Positions 25,972-37,212 of a stretch of DNA of 64,000 bases are shown here, piece by piece. The position numbers were made by a program, and so were the translations under genes. Each line of letters opens with the position of its first letter. Position 1 is the stretch's first letter. Under the pieces are notes generated by a model. That model searched no databases. It was not told the origin of the DNA and saw only the letters and a list, made by a program, of their open reading frames with translations. Origin of the DNA: Millionella massiliensis. GTDB lineage: Bacteria > Bacteroidota > Bacteroidia > Bacteroidales > Rikenellaceae. The stretch lies in NCBI RefSeq assembly GCF_900104655.1, contig NZ_FNWD01000002.1, positions 1,472,246 through 1,536,245 on the forward strand, written 5' to 3'.

Positions 25972-28935
25972 TTATTCGGCGATGGCCTTGCGATTTTTGC
26001 TGTCTTTGCGTTTCATCATGTCGTAGGCAACCGGCGTTGCGATGAATACCGACGAGTAGGTACCTACGATTACCCCGAAGAGCAGAGCGAAGACGAAACC
26101 GCGGATCACTTCACCACCGAAGATGAAGATGGCGATCAGCACGACGCAGGTCGAACCGGCGGTATTGATCGTACGCGCCAAGGTGCTGTTGATCGCGTGG
26201 TTGATGTTTTCACTGCGCGAGCGACGCGGGTAGAGCATCATGTTCTCACGGATACGGTCGAAGATCACCACGGTGTCGTTGATCGAGTAACCGATGATGG
26301 TCAGGATGGCCGCGATGAACGACTGGTCGACGGTGAGGTTGAAGGGCAGCAGACCGTAGAGCAGCGAGAAGATACCGATGGTCAGGATGGCGTCGTGGAA
26401 CAGCGATACGACACCGCCCATACCGTACTGCCAGTTCTTGAATCGGATGGCGATATAGACGCCGATGGCCAGCAGCGAGAAGATCACAGCGATGAAGGAG
26501 TTAACCTTGATGTCGTGAGCGATGCTCGGACCCACTTTTTCGGCGCTGATGATACCGTAGGGATTGCTTACGGTGGTGGTGAAGTCCTCGATCGAGATTT
26601 TCTGTTCGTACAGCGGCGCGAGGGCTTTGTACATCATCTCGTTGATTTCGTTGGTCACACCGTCTGCATCGTCAGCATATTTGTACTGGGTCACGATGCG
26701 CATCTGTTTCTGGTCTTTGCTGCCGTACTGTTTCACTTCGAGGCCGTCGGTGAAGACGGTTTCCAAAGCGGCACGCACTTCGTTGGCGGTCACCTGTTTG
26801 TCGAAGCGAACCACATAGGCGCGACCACCCGAGAAGTCAACCCCGTAGCTCAGCCCCTTGGTAGCCAGCGAAATGATCATCACCAGAATAGCCACGCCGG
26901 ATACGATGTAGCTGTACTTGCGGGCCTTGATGAAGTTAACTTTGGTATTGGCCAGGAAGTGTTCGGTCCAGCCGTTCCAGAATTTGATGTTGCGGCCTTT
27001 TTCGAGCATGCCGACGAAGATCAGTCGGGTGATGAAGATGGCGCAGAAGAGCGAGGTGATGATACCGATGATCAGGGTGGTAGCGAAGCCCTGTACGGGA
27101 CCGCTACCGAAGATGAAGAGGACGATACCGGTGATCAGGGTCGTGGCGTTACCGTCGATGATGGCCGAATAGGCGTTTTTGAAACCGTCGGCAATGGAGA
27201 GGCTGAGGCCCTTGCCGGCGTGGATTTCCTCTTTGATACGTTCGTAGATAATCACGTTGGCATCGACGGCCATACCCATGGTCAGCACGATACCGGCAAT
27301 ACCCGGCAGGGTCAGCACGGCGCCGAACGACACGAGCACCCCGAACAGGAAGAAGAGGTTGGCGAGCAGGGCGATGTTGGCTACGAAGCCGGCAGTGTGG
27401 TAGAAGAAGATCATGTAGATCAGCACCAGCACGAAGGCCAGCACGAAGGAGGTCATCCCGGCGTCGATCGATTCCTGACCGAGCGAGGGACCTACGACAG
27501 CTTCCTGGATGATCTGTGCAGGGGCAGGCAGACGACCGGCCTGGAGGATGTTGGCCAGGTCTTTGGCTTCCGCGATGGTGAAGTCGCCATTGATACTCGA
27601 GTTACCACCAGTAATTTCACCTTGTACAACCGGGCAGGAGTAAACGTAACCGTCGAGGACAACGGCGATGTAGCGGCCGACGTTGTCGGCGGTCAGACGA
27701 GCCCAGGTTTTGGCGCCGGCAGCGTTCATGCTCATCGAGACTTCGGCGGCCGAGCCGGTCTGGCCATACTGGCCAACGGCGTCGGTAATCACACTACCGT
27801 CGAGAGCGGGGCGACCGTCGCTGCTGCCTTTGATGGCATAGAGTTCATATACGGTGGGGCTGCCTTTGATCCCTTTGACGCTCCACAAGAAGCGGACGTC
27901 ACGCGGGAAGAGCGAACGCACCTGCGGCATGTTCAGGTAGGTGTTGACGGTGGCGGTGTCGTAAGACTGAGCCATACCGATCACGCCGCCTTCCTGCATG
28001 GGCTGCAGCACGCTGAAGAGCGAGGTAGCCTGAGCAGCCTGCTGGGCAGCGCTCTGAGGAGCCTGACCCTGCTGTGCGGCGTCGAGGGCTGCGAGGATGT
28101 CGGTGGAGTCAACAGCGCTTTTCAGGCTGTCGGCCGGTGCTGCGGTCGAGTCGGCCGAGGCGATGATTTTGGCCACTTCGTTGTTGGCCTGCATCATCCA
28201 CGGGAACATCTCCTTAGCGGTGTAGGTGGTCCAGAATTCGAGGTCGGCGGTACCCTGAAGGAGCTTGCGCACACGTTCGGGGTCTTTGATACCGGGCAGT
28301 TCGACCATGATACGGCCGGTGTTGCCGATACGCTGGATGTTGGGCTGAACCACACCGAAACGGTCGATACGGGTCGAGAGGACGTTGAACGAGTTGGAGA
28401 TCGCGGCGTCGCACGATTCGCGGAGCACTTTGATGACCTGTTCGTTGGTCGACTCGGGGGTAATCTTGTTACGCAGTTCGTAGGTTCCGAAGATGGCGGC
28501 CAGACGACCGTTCGGAGCCGCGTTGCGGTAGGCGTTGGCAAAGAGGGTAATGAAGTCGTCGGAACTGCTGCTCATCGCCTTTTTGGCATCGGCCATCGCC
28601 TGGAGGAAGGCGGGGTCGGTGCTGTGGTTCGAGAGGGCCGTGAGCACGTCCTCGACAGCGATTTCGAGGGTGATGTTCATCCCCCCCTGCAAGTCGAGAC
28701 CCAGGTTGATCTCTTTTTCCTGACATTCGGCATAGGTGTATTTCACCAGCCCGAGGTTGTACACAACCTGCGACTTCATGGAGTCGAGGTAGGCCTGTTC
28801 AACGGCCGAGTTCCCGCCCGATGCCTTGGCCGCATCGCTGCGTACGCTCCGCGTCACGAACGAGAACGAGAGCTGGAACGCGCAGGCGATGGCCAGCATG
28901 ATGGCCAGGAACTTGAGTGCGCCTTTATTCTGCAT
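25972..28935 (-). CDS. secDF: Protein translocase subunit SecDF (fusion)
   Basis: Proton-driven accessory of the Sec translocon that pulls exported proteins into the periplasm. The 987-residue product fuses SecD and SecF, as is usual in Bacteroidetes. The first helix is near residues 8-26, followed by the SecD motif [14 protein letters not shown] and the P1 periplasmic domain with [14 protein letters not shown] and [11 protein letters not shown] Gln/Ala-rich insert (about 290-320) interrupts P1. The SecD membrane domain has [13 protein letters not shown] and [17 protein letters not shown]. SecF begins near residue 650 with [18 protein letters not shown] and ends with [14 protein letters not shown] and [22 protein letters not shown]. 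The conserved Asp and Arg residues of both halves are present. Confidence 0.96.
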   Translation of the reverse strand: MQNKGALKFLAIMLAIACAFQLSFSFVTRSVRSDAAKASGGNSAVEQAYLDSMKSQVVYNLGLVKYTYAECQEKEINLGLDLQGGMNITLEIAVEDVLTALSNHSTDPAFLQAMADAKKAMSSSSDDFITLFANAYRNAAPNGRLAAIFGTYELRNKITPESTNEQVIKVLRESCDAAISNSFNVLSTRIDRFGVVQPNIQRIGNTGRIMVELPGIKDPERVRKLLQGTADLEFWTTYTAKEMFPWMMQANNEVAKIIASADSTAAPADSLKSAVDSTDILAALDAAQQGQAPQSAAQQAAQATSLFSVLQPMQEGGVIGMAQSYDTATVNTYLNMPQVRSLFPRDVRFLWSVKGIKGSPTVYELYAIKGSSDGRPALDGSVITDAVGQYGQTGSAAEVSMSMNAAGAKTWARLTADNVGRYIAVVLDGYVYSCPVVQGEITGGNSSINGDFTIAEAKDLANILQAGRLPAPAQIIQEAVVGPSLGQESIDAGMTSFVLAFVLVLIYMIFFYHTAGFVANIALLANLFFLFGVLVSFGAVLTLPGIAGIVLTMGMAVDANVIIYERIKEEIHAGKGLSLSIADGFKNAYSAIIDGNATTLITGIVLFIFGSGPVQGFATTLIIGIITSLFCAIFITRLIFVGMLEKGRNIKFWNGWTEHFLANTKVNFIKARKYSYIVSGVAILVMIISLATKGLSYGVDFSGGRAYVVRFDKQVTANEVRAALETVFTDGLEVKQYGSKDQKQMRIVTQYKYADDADGVTNEINEMMYKALAPLYEQKISIEDFTTTVSNPYGIISAEKVGPSIAHDIKVNSFIAVIFSLLAIGVYIAIRFKNWQYGMGGVVSLFHDAILTIGIFSLLYGLLPFNLTVDQSFIAAILTIIGYSINDTVVIFDRIRENMMLYPRRSRSENINHAINSTLARTINTAGSTCVVLIAIFIFGGEVIRGFVFALLFGVIVGTYSSVFIATPVAYDMMKRKDSKNRKAIAE

Positions 28936-28987
28936 GGATTGTAAAGATTTTTATTTTGTTTTGTTTTTAGTCGGTTATCAGAAGTTG

Positions 28988-28995
28988 CAAATATA
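28988..28995 (-). promoter_or_regulatory. -7 box for secDF
   Basis: TATATTTG (minus) matches TAnnTTTG and lies 52 nt upstream of the ATG in an AT-rich leader. Confidence 0.6.
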
Positions 28996-29285
28996 TACTT
29001 TTTTCCTGACACTTCCCTAAAAATCGGTTTTTCAGCCCCTCCGCCCGCCCACTATTTCGACTTTGGAACCAAAATTGCCGGGTTTCAAGCTGCCTGACCG
29101 GGCGGTTGCCGCCCCTCTCGGGACCAACGGCAAAACGGGCGCGACGCACAATGAATCGCCCCGCCTGCCCGTTTCTGAGATCAGCCCCGACCGAGAACTC
29201 GCGGGAGGCGAGGCCCGAAACGGGGAAAAATCACTACCTTGCATCCGCCCCACCGTACCCGGGCCCGCAAGAGACCTATTTATAT
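28996..29285. other. Divergent intergenic region
   Basis: Holds the upstream part of the secDF promoter and a weak TACCTTGC -7-like box (29235-29242) for the mechanosensitive channel gene. No other feature is supported. Confidence 0.4.
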
Positions 29286-30641
29286 ATGGACCCTTACACC
29301 CTGTTCGAAAACATGTTAGCTGCCGACACCGCCCGCCTCGCGGCGGCCGATTCCACCCTGACGGCCCACCTGCAGGCCGCTGCCGAAACGCATCAGACCA
29401 AATTCTGGCTGGTCGAGAATTTCTGGAACTGGCTCGGCTCCCACGGCGTAGGCCCCGGATGGAGCGACGGGATCACCTTTCTGTGCCTCTGCCTGGCACT
29501 GGCGTTCACCGTATGGGCCGTCGACCGGATCATCTCCCGATTCGTCATCGGATTCATCAAACAACGCGTACTGAACAGCAAGACCGACATCGACGACATT
29601 CTATTCAGACGCAAGTTTTTCGGCCGTCTGCTCTATCTGGTACCGCTGGGCATCGTGCTGTTCGGCATCACGATCTTTTTCCGCGGTTTCGACCCCAGCC
29701 TGATCCTCGCCGCACGGCTCATCACGCGCTCGGCCATCATCTTCACCCTGCTGCTGGTCTGCTTCTCGCTGCTCGACACCCTCAACGACCTCTACCAGCG
29801 ACGCCCCGAAGCCCAACGCCGCTCCATCAAGGGTTATATCCAGATCTGCAAGATCTTTCTGACCTTCCTGGCCGTGATCCTCATCATCGCCACCCTCCTG
29901 CAGAAGAATCCCACCACGCTGCTGGTGGGTCTGGGTGCCGCCGCGGCCGTCCTTTCCCTCGTTTTCAAGGACACGCTGCTGGGACTGGTCGCCTCCATCC
30001 AGCTCTCGGCCCAGGACATGGTCCGCCCCGGCGACTGGATCGAAATGCCCTCCAAGGGGGCCGACGGCACCGTGCTGGACATCAACCTCAACTCGGTCAA
30101 AGTGCGCAACTGGGACAACACCATCACCATGATCCCCATCTATTCGATGGTCTCCGAAGCCTTTATCAACTGGCGCGGCATGGAGACCAGCGACGGCCGA
30201 CGCTTCGTGCGCCACTTCTACATCGACATGGGGTCCGTCCGTTTCGCCGACCAGGAGCTGCTGCAACAGATCGCCGCCCACCCGGCCACCGCACCGCTGG
30301 CCGAAGCGAGTCTCGAACTGGCACGCGCCAGCAGCCCCGACAACCTGACCAACCTGGCCCTCTTCCGGGCCCACATCGAGACCTATCTTTTCCGCCACCC
30401 GCGTCTGAACCACGACCTGCTCACCTACGCCCGCTACATGCCCGACATCACCGAGCGCGGCATCGGGCTCGAAGTCTACGCCTTCTCGAAAGAGAAAAGC
30501 CCCTACGACTTCGACTCCGTTCACCGTTCGGTCGTGGAATACGTGATTGCCAGCGCTCCCGTGTTCGGCATCCGGATGTTCCAGAACCCCTCCGGCGCCG
30601 ACATCGCCGATGCCCTCCAGGGCTTCACACGCCACGCATAG
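29286..30641 (+). CDS. MscS-family mechanosensitive ion channel
   Basis: A 451-residue inner-membrane channel of the MscS superfamily, resembling the YbdG/MscM-type proteins. There are about five hydrophobic segments: one near 60-80, further helices between about 115 and 225, and the pore-lining helix TTLLVGLGAAAAVLSLVFKDTLLGLVASIQL (landmark only). The cytosolic beta domain follows with DMVRPGDWIEMPSKGADGTVLDINLNSVKVRNWDNT. The 60-residue upstream frame extension from 29106 lacks similarity, so the ATG at 29286 is used. It opens under osmotic downshock (family knowledge). It is divergent from secDF. Confidence 0.9.
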   Translation: MDPYTLFENMLAADTARLAAADSTLTAHLQAAAETHQTKFWLVENFWNWLGSHGVGPGWSDGITFLCLCLALAFTVWAVDRIISRFVIGFIKQRVLNSKTDIDDILFRRKFFGRLLYLVPLGIVLFGITIFFRGFDPSLILAARLITRSAIIFTLLLVCFSLLDTLNDLYQRRPEAQRRSIKGYIQICKIFLTFLAVILIIATLLQKNPTTLLVGLGAAAAVLSLVFKDTLLGLVASIQLSAQDMVRPGDWIEMPSKGADGTVLDINLNSVKVRNWDNTITMIPIYSMVSEAFINWRGMETSDGRRFVRHFYIDMGSVRFADQELLQQIAAHPATAPLAEASLELARASSPDNLTNLALFRAHIETYLFRHPRLNHDLLTYARYMPDITERGIGLEVYAFSKEKSPYDFDSVHRSVVEYVIASAPVFGIRMFQNPSGADIADALQGFTRHA

Positions 30642-30819
30642 CCCCTGCGCCGGCTCCCATCCACGAAAGAGGCAACCCTCCAGGCGTAACGGCACGGCCG
30701 GCACACCTTCAGCCACCCGCAACAAACTGTACCCACCCTCCCCTCTTCGTCGCCGCAGCGGTCGGAGACGGAAGGGTGGATTTTCTCGATGCGTCGCCTC
30801 TCTGTTACGGAAAAAACAG

Positions 30820-30827
30820 TAACTTTG
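30820..30827 (+). promoter_or_regulatory. -7 box for the fumarase gene
   Basis: TAACTTTG matches TAnnTTTG and is followed by a leader of about 25 nt. Confidence 0.65.
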
Positions 30828-30854
30828 CGGTAGCTTACAAAACATCACACTACC

Positions 30855-32465
30855 ATGGCAGAATTCAAATACCAGGAGCCGTTCCCGATGTCGGAAGACA
30901 CCACCGAATACCGCCTCCTGACCAAAGAGTACGTCAGTGTCGAAGAGTGCTGCGGCCGGAAAATCCTGAAAGTCGCACCCGAAGGGCTGAACCTGTTGGC
31001 CCGCGAAGCGTTCCACGACGTATCGTTTTACCTGCGCGCATCGCACCTGCAGATGCTGGCCAACATCCTCGAAGACCCCGAAGCCAGCGACAACGACAAA
31101 TTCGTGGCCTACACCATGCTGTTGAACCAGACCGTGGCCGCCGACGGCGAACTACCCACCTGCCAGGACACCGGTACGGCCATCGTGATCGGTAAAAAAG
31201 GCGAAGACGTCTACACCGGCGTCAACGATGCCGAATGGCTCTCGAAAGGGGTATTCGAAACCTACCGCGACTGCAACCTGCGCTACTCGCAGGTGGTGCC
31301 CTTCAGCATGACCGACGAGAAGAACAGCGCCACCAACCTCCCCGCGCAGATCGACCTCTACGCCACCCAGGGTAACAAATACGAATTCCTGTTCCTGACC
31401 AAAGGCGGCGGATCGGCCAACAAGACCTTCCTCTACCAGCAGACCAAAGCCCTGCTGAACGAAGAGTCGCTCACCAAATTCATCAAAGAGAAGATCAAGG
31501 ACCTCGGCACCGCAGCCTGCCCGCCCTACCACCTGGCCGTAGTGATCGGCGGTACCTCGGCCGAAGCCAACCTGACCACCGTCAAGAAAGCCTCGGCACA
31601 CTACTACGACCACCTGCCCACCAGCGGCAACGAAGGCGGACGTGCCTTCCGTGACCTCGAATGGGAAGAAAAGATCAAGAAGATCTGCCAGGAATCGGGC
31701 GTCGGAGCACAATTCGGCGGCAAATACCTGGTACACGACGTGCGGGTGATCCGTCTGCCGCGCCACGCCGCATCGTGCCCCGTGGGAATCGGCGTGAGCT
31801 GCTCGGCCGACCGTAACATCAAGGCAAAAATCACCGAAGAGGGTATCTTCCTCGAACAGCTCGAAAAGAACCCGGCCCGCTTCCTGCCCGCCCAGGCTCC
31901 CGGTCTGACCCCCGCCGTTGAGATCGACCTCGACAAAGGGATGGACGCCGTACGCGCCGAACTGACCAAATACCCGATCAAAACCCGCCTCAACATCAAA
32001 GGTACGCTGATCGTGGCCCGCGACATCGCCCACGCCCAGATCAAGAAGATGCTCGACGAAGGCAAACCGATGCCCGAATACTTCAAGAACCACCCGATCT
32101 ACTACGCCGGTCCGGCCAAAACGCCGAACGGCATGGCCTCTGGATCGTTCGGCCCGACGACGGCCGGTCGTATGGACCCCTACGTCGATCTGTTCCAGGA
32201 TCACGGCGGTTCGATGATCATGGTAGCCAAAGGGAACCGCAGCAAGGCCGTCACCGACGCCTGCAAGAAACACGGCGGATTCTACCTCGGTTCGATCGGC
32301 GGTCCCGCTGCCGTGCTGGCCAAGAACAGCATCAAATCGGTCGAAGTGGTCGATTTCCCGGAACTCGGCATGGAAGCCGTGCGCAAGATCTACGTCGAAA
32401 ACTTCCCGGCCTTCATCATCGTGGACGACAAAGGCAACGACTTCTTCGCCGAATTCGCCCACTAA
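30855..32465 (+). CDS. Class I (iron-sulfur) fumarate hydratase
   Basis: Oxygen-sensitive [4Fe-4S] enzyme interconverting fumarate and malate, part of the reductive branch that produces succinate in Bacteroidales. The 536-residue single chain combines alpha and beta parts. The three cluster cysteines are visible: PTCQDTGT (Cys103), AACPPYHL (Cys222) and GVSCSADR (Cys316). Their spacing of 119 and 94 residues equals that of class I fumarases. The beta part holds [13 protein letters not shown] and [27 protein letters not shown]. It has its own promoter and a strong terminator, so it is monocistronic. Confidence 0.95.
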   Translation: MAEFKYQEPFPMSEDTTEYRLLTKEYVSVEECCGRKILKVAPEGLNLLAREAFHDVSFYLRASHLQMLANILEDPEASDNDKFVAYTMLLNQTVAADGELPTCQDTGTAIVIGKKGEDVYTGVNDAEWLSKGVFETYRDCNLRYSQVVPFSMTDEKNSATNLPAQIDLYATQGNKYEFLFLTKGGGSANKTFLYQQTKALLNEESLTKFIKEKIKDLGTAACPPYHLAVVIGGTSAEANLTTVKKASAHYYDHLPTSGNEGGRAFRDLEWEEKIKKICQESGVGAQFGGKYLVHDVRVIRLPRHAASCPVGIGVSCSADRNIKAKITEEGIFLEQLEKNPARFLPAQAPGLTPAVEIDLDKGMDAVRAELTKYPIKTRLNIKGTLIVARDIAHAQIKKMLDEGKPMPEYFKNHPIYYAGPAKTPNGMASGSFGPTTAGRMDPYVDLFQDHGGSMIMVAKGNRSKAVTDACKKHGGFYLGSIGGPAAVLAKNSIKSVEVVDFPELGMEAVRKIYVENFPAFIIVDDKGNDFFAEFAH

Positions 32466-32484
32466 TATCCAACCTGCAAAACCC

Positions 32485-32530
32485 ATCGCGCCGGTTTCTC
32501 CACGAGGGAGAAACCGGCGCGATTCCTTTT
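32485..32530 (+). terminator. Terminator of the fumarase gene
   Basis: Perfect 17-bp inverted repeat (32485-32501 with 32507-32523, 5-nt loop) followed by TCCTTTT. Confidence 0.9.
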
Positions 32531-32556
32531 CATCCGACAACCGGCCTGCGAGACCG

Positions 32557-32625
32557 GCTATTGATTAGGCTATTGATCAGGCCATTCACCGGACTATCAG
32601 TCGGCCATTCACCGGACTATTGATG
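32557..32625. repeat. Short tandem repeat cluster
   Basis: Two copies of GGCCATTCACCGGACTAT at a 23-bp period (32580-32597 and 32603-32620), preceded by two 12-bp units GGCTATTGATYA at about a 13-bp period. The rest of the gap to 32900 holds no supported gene and is T-rich at 32815-32870. Confidence 0.75.
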
Positions 32626-32900
32626 AAAGGAGAAGGGAACAACCGACAGTCCGGATTCCGAAGCCTCCGACAATTTCAACACCACCGATGGACGGGTATC
32701 GACCGGAGATGGCCATCCGTCGGGGACCCCCATCCTCGAAACCGACCCGGCACCCTCTCATACGCCCCAAAGGCACAGGCCTCATTCCGCCCGCCGGCAG
32801 TTTTTCCCGGGTTTCTTCGGATGCTTCAGTTTCTCCGAATTTTTCAGTTTTTCAGGATTACACACCCCCGTTCCTAAAAGCATTCCTCGGCCCGCTACGA

Positions 32901-35102
32901 CTAACGGCCAACGGTCAGCTCCAGCACACCGCCCGCCTGAATATCGTTCCAGAGGATAAAGGGGCGTTCGAGCGGTTTGCCGTTCAGCGTCATCGCCTCA
33001 ATGCGGCAGCGTTCGGCCGAGACGCCCGGCGCCCGCACCGTGAAGGTGCGACCATTCTCCAGGTGCAGCACCGACTCTTCGAAAAGCGGCGTCCCAATGG
33101 CATACTCCAGGCTCACCGGATCGACCGGATAGAAACCCATCGCACTGAAAACATACCAGGCCGACATCTGGCCGCAATCCTCGTTGCCGCACAGCCCAGC
33201 CGGCGTGGCGGCATACTGCGTGCGGAGAATCTGCGAAACGTACTGCTGCGTCTTCTGCGGCCGGCCGATGTAGTCATAGAGATAGGCCACATGGTGAGAC
33301 GGCTCGTTGCCGTGGGCATACTGGCCGATCATGCCGGTACTGAAGATCGGCAGCGTGTCCGACTCCTCGGGGTAGAGCGTAAACATCTCGTCCAGCCGTT
33401 TCTCAAACGCCTCGGGACCGCCCATCAGTTTCACCAGCCCCTCGACATCCTGCTGCACGGCCCACAGGTACTGCCAGCCGTTGCTTTCGGTGATGTGTTT
33501 CGTATAGGCCTTCGGATCGAAACCCGGCAGCCACTGGCCGTTCGCCAGACGCGGCTGCATGAAACCCGACTCGACACAAAAGAGATTCGCATAGTTTTTC
33601 GCCCGCCGCGCGAAGACTTCATACACCGAATCACGCCCCAGATAGCGGGCCAGCCGGGCGATGCAATGGTCGTCGTAGGCATACTCGAGCGTCTTGGAGA
33701 GCGACTCCCCCTCCTCGTCGGCCGGGACATACCCCAACTGACGATAACGCCCGATACCGCGGTAATCGTCGCGTTCGGCCGTTGCGACACAGGCGTCGAG
33801 CACGCGGTTCAAGATCGTATCGGGGAGCAGTCCCTTCAGCGCCGCCTCGGCCAGTACAGGCACGGAGTGGTAACCAATCATCATGTCGGTTTCGTTGCCC
33901 CACAGCGGCCACACGGGCAGCATACCGTGCTGGTCGTAGAAATTCAGCATCGAGATCGCCATGTCGGACACACGACGGGGCTGAATCAGCGTATACAGCG
34001 GGTGAGCGGCACGGTAGGTATCCCACAGCGAGAAGGTGGAATAATTGCGGGCACCGGGTGTTCCGGCATGAATCTGCCGGTCGGGGCCGAAGTATCGGCC
34101 ATCCACATCGTCGAAGAGCGTGGGGGCCAGCATGGTACGGTAGAGGGCGGTGTAGAAGCTGACCCGCTCGTCATGAGTGCCGCCCCTGACCTGAATCCGA
34201 TCGAGCAGAGCGTTCCACCGGGTACGCTGGGCGGTGCGGATGCTGTCGAAGGCAAAGTCGGGCATCTCGGCGGCCAGGTTGCGACGCGCCCCTTCGATAT
34301 CGACAGCCGAAATGGCGGTCCGAACGGTCACGGGGCGACCGTCGCGGGTGTCGAAAACAAAACGGCCGATGTGGCTTTCAAGGCCGTTGTATCGAGCCAC
34401 AGGGTGCTCGGAAACCACCGTATCGATGCTGTACGTCGTGAAGGGTTGCGAGAATTGAGCCACGAAATAGATGCGCTGATCGGGCGCCCACCCTTCCGAA
34501 AGGCGGTACCCCTCGATGGTACGATCATCGACCACACGCAACTCGGATCCCATCGTGTAGTCCCAATTCATTTGTTTGGCGAGGTTGACAAATACCGTGG
34601 CTTCGGCACTTTTGGGAAACAGGTAACGCTGCATGCCGCACCGCTCGGTGGCGACCAGTTCGACGCGGGTCTGGTAGTCGGTCAGATAGACGCTGTAATA
34701 GCCTGCCTCGGCTGTCTCTTCCACGTGATTGAAGACGGAGTAGACTCCCAACTCGCCTTCGCCGACCTTGAAGGGGGGGACGGCAGGCATATAGCTAATG
34801 TCGTAGAGGTCACCGGCCCCGGTACCGCTCAGGTGGGTGTGGGAGAAACCGGCAATGGTGGTGTCGGGCCAGAAGTATCCGGCAATGCGGTCCCAACCGC
34901 TGGTTCCGTTGTCGGGCGACAGTTGCACCATTCCGAAGGGTGCGCTGACTCCGGGATAGACGTTACCGGGGCCGTCGGTTCCGATCAGCGGGTTCACCAG
35001 CACGACGGGATCGTCGGCAACACTCATTTCGTGCGGTGTACAGGATAGGGCGAACACCGCAGCCACACTGCAAACAGAGACAATAAGGTATCGTTTTTTC
35101 AT
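32901..35102 (-). CDS. GH92 family alpha-mannosidase, lipoprotein (second copy)
   Basis: A 733-residue GH92 enzyme with a lipoprotein signal (FALSC, Cys about 21). Family landmarks are LVNPLIGTDGPGNVYPGVSAPFGMVQLSPDN, GFSHTHLSGTGAGDLYDI, FSLWDTYRAAHPLYT, GNEPSHHVAYLYDY and LCGNEDCGQMSAWYVFSAMGFYPV. Compared with the GH92 at 18704-20983, the acidic motif reads NEDCG rather than NEDAG, and the overall sequence is clearly divergent. That indicates different linkage or substrate preference rather than recent duplication. The start at 35102 begins the signal peptide; the 15-residue upstream extension is rejected. The -7 box TATCTTTG is at 35187-35194. Confidence 0.92.
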   Translation of the reverse strand: MKKRYLIVSVCSVAAVFALSCTPHEMSVADDPVVLVNPLIGTDGPGNVYPGVSAPFGMVQLSPDNGTSGWDRIAGYFWPDTTIAGFSHTHLSGTGAGDLYDISYMPAVPPFKVGEGELGVYSVFNHVEETAEAGYYSVYLTDYQTRVELVATERCGMQRYLFPKSAEATVFVNLAKQMNWDYTMGSELRVVDDRTIEGYRLSEGWAPDQRIYFVAQFSQPFTTYSIDTVVSEHPVARYNGLESHIGRFVFDTRDGRPVTVRTAISAVDIEGARRNLAAEMPDFAFDSIRTAQRTRWNALLDRIQVRGGTHDERVSFYTALYRTMLAPTLFDDVDGRYFGPDRQIHAGTPGARNYSTFSLWDTYRAAHPLYTLIQPRRVSDMAISMLNFYDQHGMLPVWPLWGNETDMMIGYHSVPVLAEAALKGLLPDTILNRVLDACVATAERDDYRGIGRYRQLGYVPADEEGESLSKTLEYAYDDHCIARLARYLGRDSVYEVFARRAKNYANLFCVESGFMQPRLANGQWLPGFDPKAYTKHITESNGWQYLWAVQQDVEGLVKLMGGPEAFEKRLDEMFTLYPEESDTLPIFSTGMIGQYAHGNEPSHHVAYLYDYIGRPQKTQQYVSQILRTQYAATPAGLCGNEDCGQMSAWYVFSAMGFYPVDPVSLEYAIGTPLFEESVLHLENGRTFTVRAPGVSAERCRIEAMTLNGKPLERPFILWNDIQAGGVLELTVGR

Positions 35103-35186
35103 ATCGTAACAGGTTGAAACAGGGCGCGGTCTGTCGGTTGGCATCAACTATACGCAGTCGGCGCCGCAGACAAAGAGCTTTCGCAG

Positions 35187-35194
35187 CAAAGATA
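35187..35194 (-). promoter_or_regulatory. -7 box for the second GH92 gene
   Basis: TATCTTTG on the minus strand, about 84 nt upstream of the ATG at 35102. Confidence 0.6.
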
Positions 35195-35239
35195 AAATTT
35201 TCAGTTATATAGCCGTGCTTCCGCCTCTTTGGCTGGGGC

Positions 35240-35287
35240 ATAAAAAGGGAGCGGTTCCCGGTCAGTCAGACCAGGAACCGCTCCCTT
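35240..35287 (-). terminator. Terminator distal to rny
   Basis: A 14-bp stem (35245-35258 with 35274-35287) with an inner GGTC/GACC stem. On the minus strand it is followed by a short T run. It ends the rny transcript about 280 nt past the stop. Confidence 0.8.
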
Positions 35288-35563
35288 GTACAATAAACCT
35301 GTCTACCGGTGGTTTTGTGCTCGGCATGATATGATGGTCTTCACACCATCCACGCCTCACATCTTATGCCTCGGGTCTATTCGGGGTTTCACACCCTCAC
35401 GCTTACATCATCCCCTTCTCACCCCTTGCTTCCCCCCTCATTTTTGGCCTCTCTGCTGCTCTCTCTATCGGTCACCTCTCTGCCAAACTCCTCTCGGCTC
35501 CTCTCTGTTTTTCTCTCTACTGCCCCCCGGCACAGCCCACCCGGCCCCGGGCCATCAGCCGCC
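35288..35563 (-). other. Long purine-rich 3' region of rny
   Basis: No gene. The plus strand from about 35390 to 35535 is strongly pyrimidine-rich (CT repeats with few purines), giving a purine-rich 3' untranslated region in the rny transcript before the terminator. Confidence 0.5.
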
Positions 35564-37105
35564 TTACTTGGCGTAGCTGATGGAGCGGGTTTCGCGGATC
35601 ACGGTGATCTTCACCTGACCGGGATAGGTCATTTCGTCCTGGATCTTCTTGGCAATGTCGTGCGAGAGGATCTCGGCCTGTTGGTCGCTGATCTTTTCGC
35701 TGCCGACGATCACGCGCAGCTCACGACCGGCCTGGATGGCGTAGGTCTTGAGCACGCCGGGATGAGCCAGGGCGATGTCCTCCATCTCTTTGAGTCGCTT
35801 GATGTAGCTTTCGACCACTTCGCGACGGGCACCGGGACGGGCACCGGAGATGGCGTCGCACACCTGAACGATCGGGGCGATCAGGGTGGTCATTTCGATT
35901 TCGTCGTGGTGCGCACCGATAGCGTTGACCACTTCGGGTTTCTCTTTGAATTTCTCGGCGATCTTCATCCCGATGATGGCGTGCGGCAGTTCGGGTTCGT
36001 CGTCGGGCACCTTGCCGATGTCGTGGAGCAGACCGGCACGACGGGCCAGCTGGGGATTCAGACCGAGTTCAGCTGCCATGATACCGGAGAGGTTGGCCAC
36101 TTCGCGCGAGTGCTGGAGGAGGTTCTGACCGTATGACGAGCGGTATTTCATCTTACCGATCAGGCGGATCAGTTCGGAGTTGAGCCCGTGGATACCGAGG
36201 TCGATGGCGGTACGCTTACCGACTTCGACGATCTCTTCTTCGATCTGTTTCTGGACTTTGGCGACAACCTCTTCGATGCGTGCGGGGTGGATGCGGCCGT
36301 CGGTGACGAGCTGGTGGAGAGCCAGACGCGCGATTTCACGACGGACGGGATCGAAACCGGAGAGAATGATGGCTTCGGGGGTGTCGTCGACAATGATTTC
36401 GACGCCGGTTGCGGCTTCGAGGGCGCGGATGTTGCGACCTTCGCGACCGATAATGCGGCCTTTGACTTCGTCGGAGTCGATATTGAAGACGGTAACGGAG
36501 TTTTCGATGGCGGCTTCGGTGGCTACGCGCTGGATGCTCTGCACGACGATCTTCTTGGCCTCTTTGCTTGCGGTCATTTTGGCCTCGTCGATGATGTCGT
36601 TGATGTAGCTCATCGCTTCGGTCTTGGCTTCGGACTTGAGCTGTTCGATGAGCTGGGCTTTGGCCTCGTCGACGGAAAGGCCGCTGATCTGTTCGAGTTT
36701 GGCGATCTGTGCCTTGGTCAGCCGATCGAGCTCTTCCTTACGGCCGGCCAACGACTGGAGTTCGTTTTCCACGCGGTTTTTAGTGGCTTCAAACTCTTTG
36801 ATGCGTTTGTTGAGCTGATCGCTCTCCTGATTGAGCTGGTTCTCGCGCTGCTTGATCTTGGATTCGATCTGCTGGAGACGGCTGTTGCGGTCGGCGACCT
36901 GTTTTTCGTGCTCGGCCTTCATCTGGAGGAATTTCTCCTTGGCCTGAAGAATTTTCTCTTTCTTGAGCATTTCGCTGTCCTGCTCGGCTTCACGCAGGAT
37001 GGCGGTGCGCCGTTTTTCGGTCGATTTGTAGGTAAACATATAAGTGGCGTAACCTACCACGGCGGCGGCGACTACGGCACTTATTACTATAATCAGTATG
37101 TCCAT
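35564..37105 (-). CDS. rny: Ribonuclease Y
   Basis: Membrane-anchored endoribonuclease that starts mRNA decay. The 513-residue protein has an N-terminal transmembrane helix ([20 protein letters not shown], residues 1-20) and a long coiled coil (about 30-150). A KH domain ([33 protein letters not shown] as landmark, about 210-245) and an HD domain (LLQHSREV, then LLHDIGK, then IGAHHDE, about 330-430) follow. All HD metal residues are visible. The order rny, structured RNA, zapA on the minus strand suggests that the RNA is a separate unit between two cell-physiology genes. Confidence 0.96.
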   Translation of the reverse strand: MDILIIVISAVVAAAVVGYATYMFTYKSTEKRRTAILREAEQDSEMLKKEKILQAKEKFLQMKAEHEKQVADRNSRLQQIESKIKQRENQLNQESDQLNKRIKEFEATKNRVENELQSLAGRKEELDRLTKAQIAKLEQISGLSVDEAKAQLIEQLKSEAKTEAMSYINDIIDEAKMTASKEAKKIVVQSIQRVATEAAIENSVTVFNIDSDEVKGRIIGREGRNIRALEAATGVEIIVDDTPEAIILSGFDPVRREIARLALHQLVTDGRIHPARIEEVVAKVQKQIEEEIVEVGKRTAIDLGIHGLNSELIRLIGKMKYRSSYGQNLLQHSREVANLSGIMAAELGLNPQLARRAGLLHDIGKVPDDEPELPHAIIGMKIAEKFKEKPEVVNAIGAHHDEIEMTTLIAPIVQVCDAISGARPGARREVVESYIKRLKEMEDIALAHPGVLKTYAIQAGRELRVIVGSEKISDQQAEILSHDIAKKIQDEMTYPGQVKITVIRETRSISYAK

Positions 37106-37212
37106 TCGTGTGTTGTTAGAAGGTTGGTTATGTTATTGGTTAAGTATATTTCATCGTTTGCGTACCGCCTCACCGGGGCTGGGCCTGGGGGAGGGAGTGC
37201 TGACGGGCGGGC

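Noticed and set aside
26197..28944. 915-codon plus-strand frame opposite secDF
   Set aside because: Asp/Gly/His/Val-rich antisense shadow; secDF on the minus strand carries all family motifs.
35286..35576. 96-codon plus-strand frame in the pyrimidine-rich gap
   Set aside because: The translation is dominated by Pro/Ser/Leu from CT repeats; no start context, no domain.
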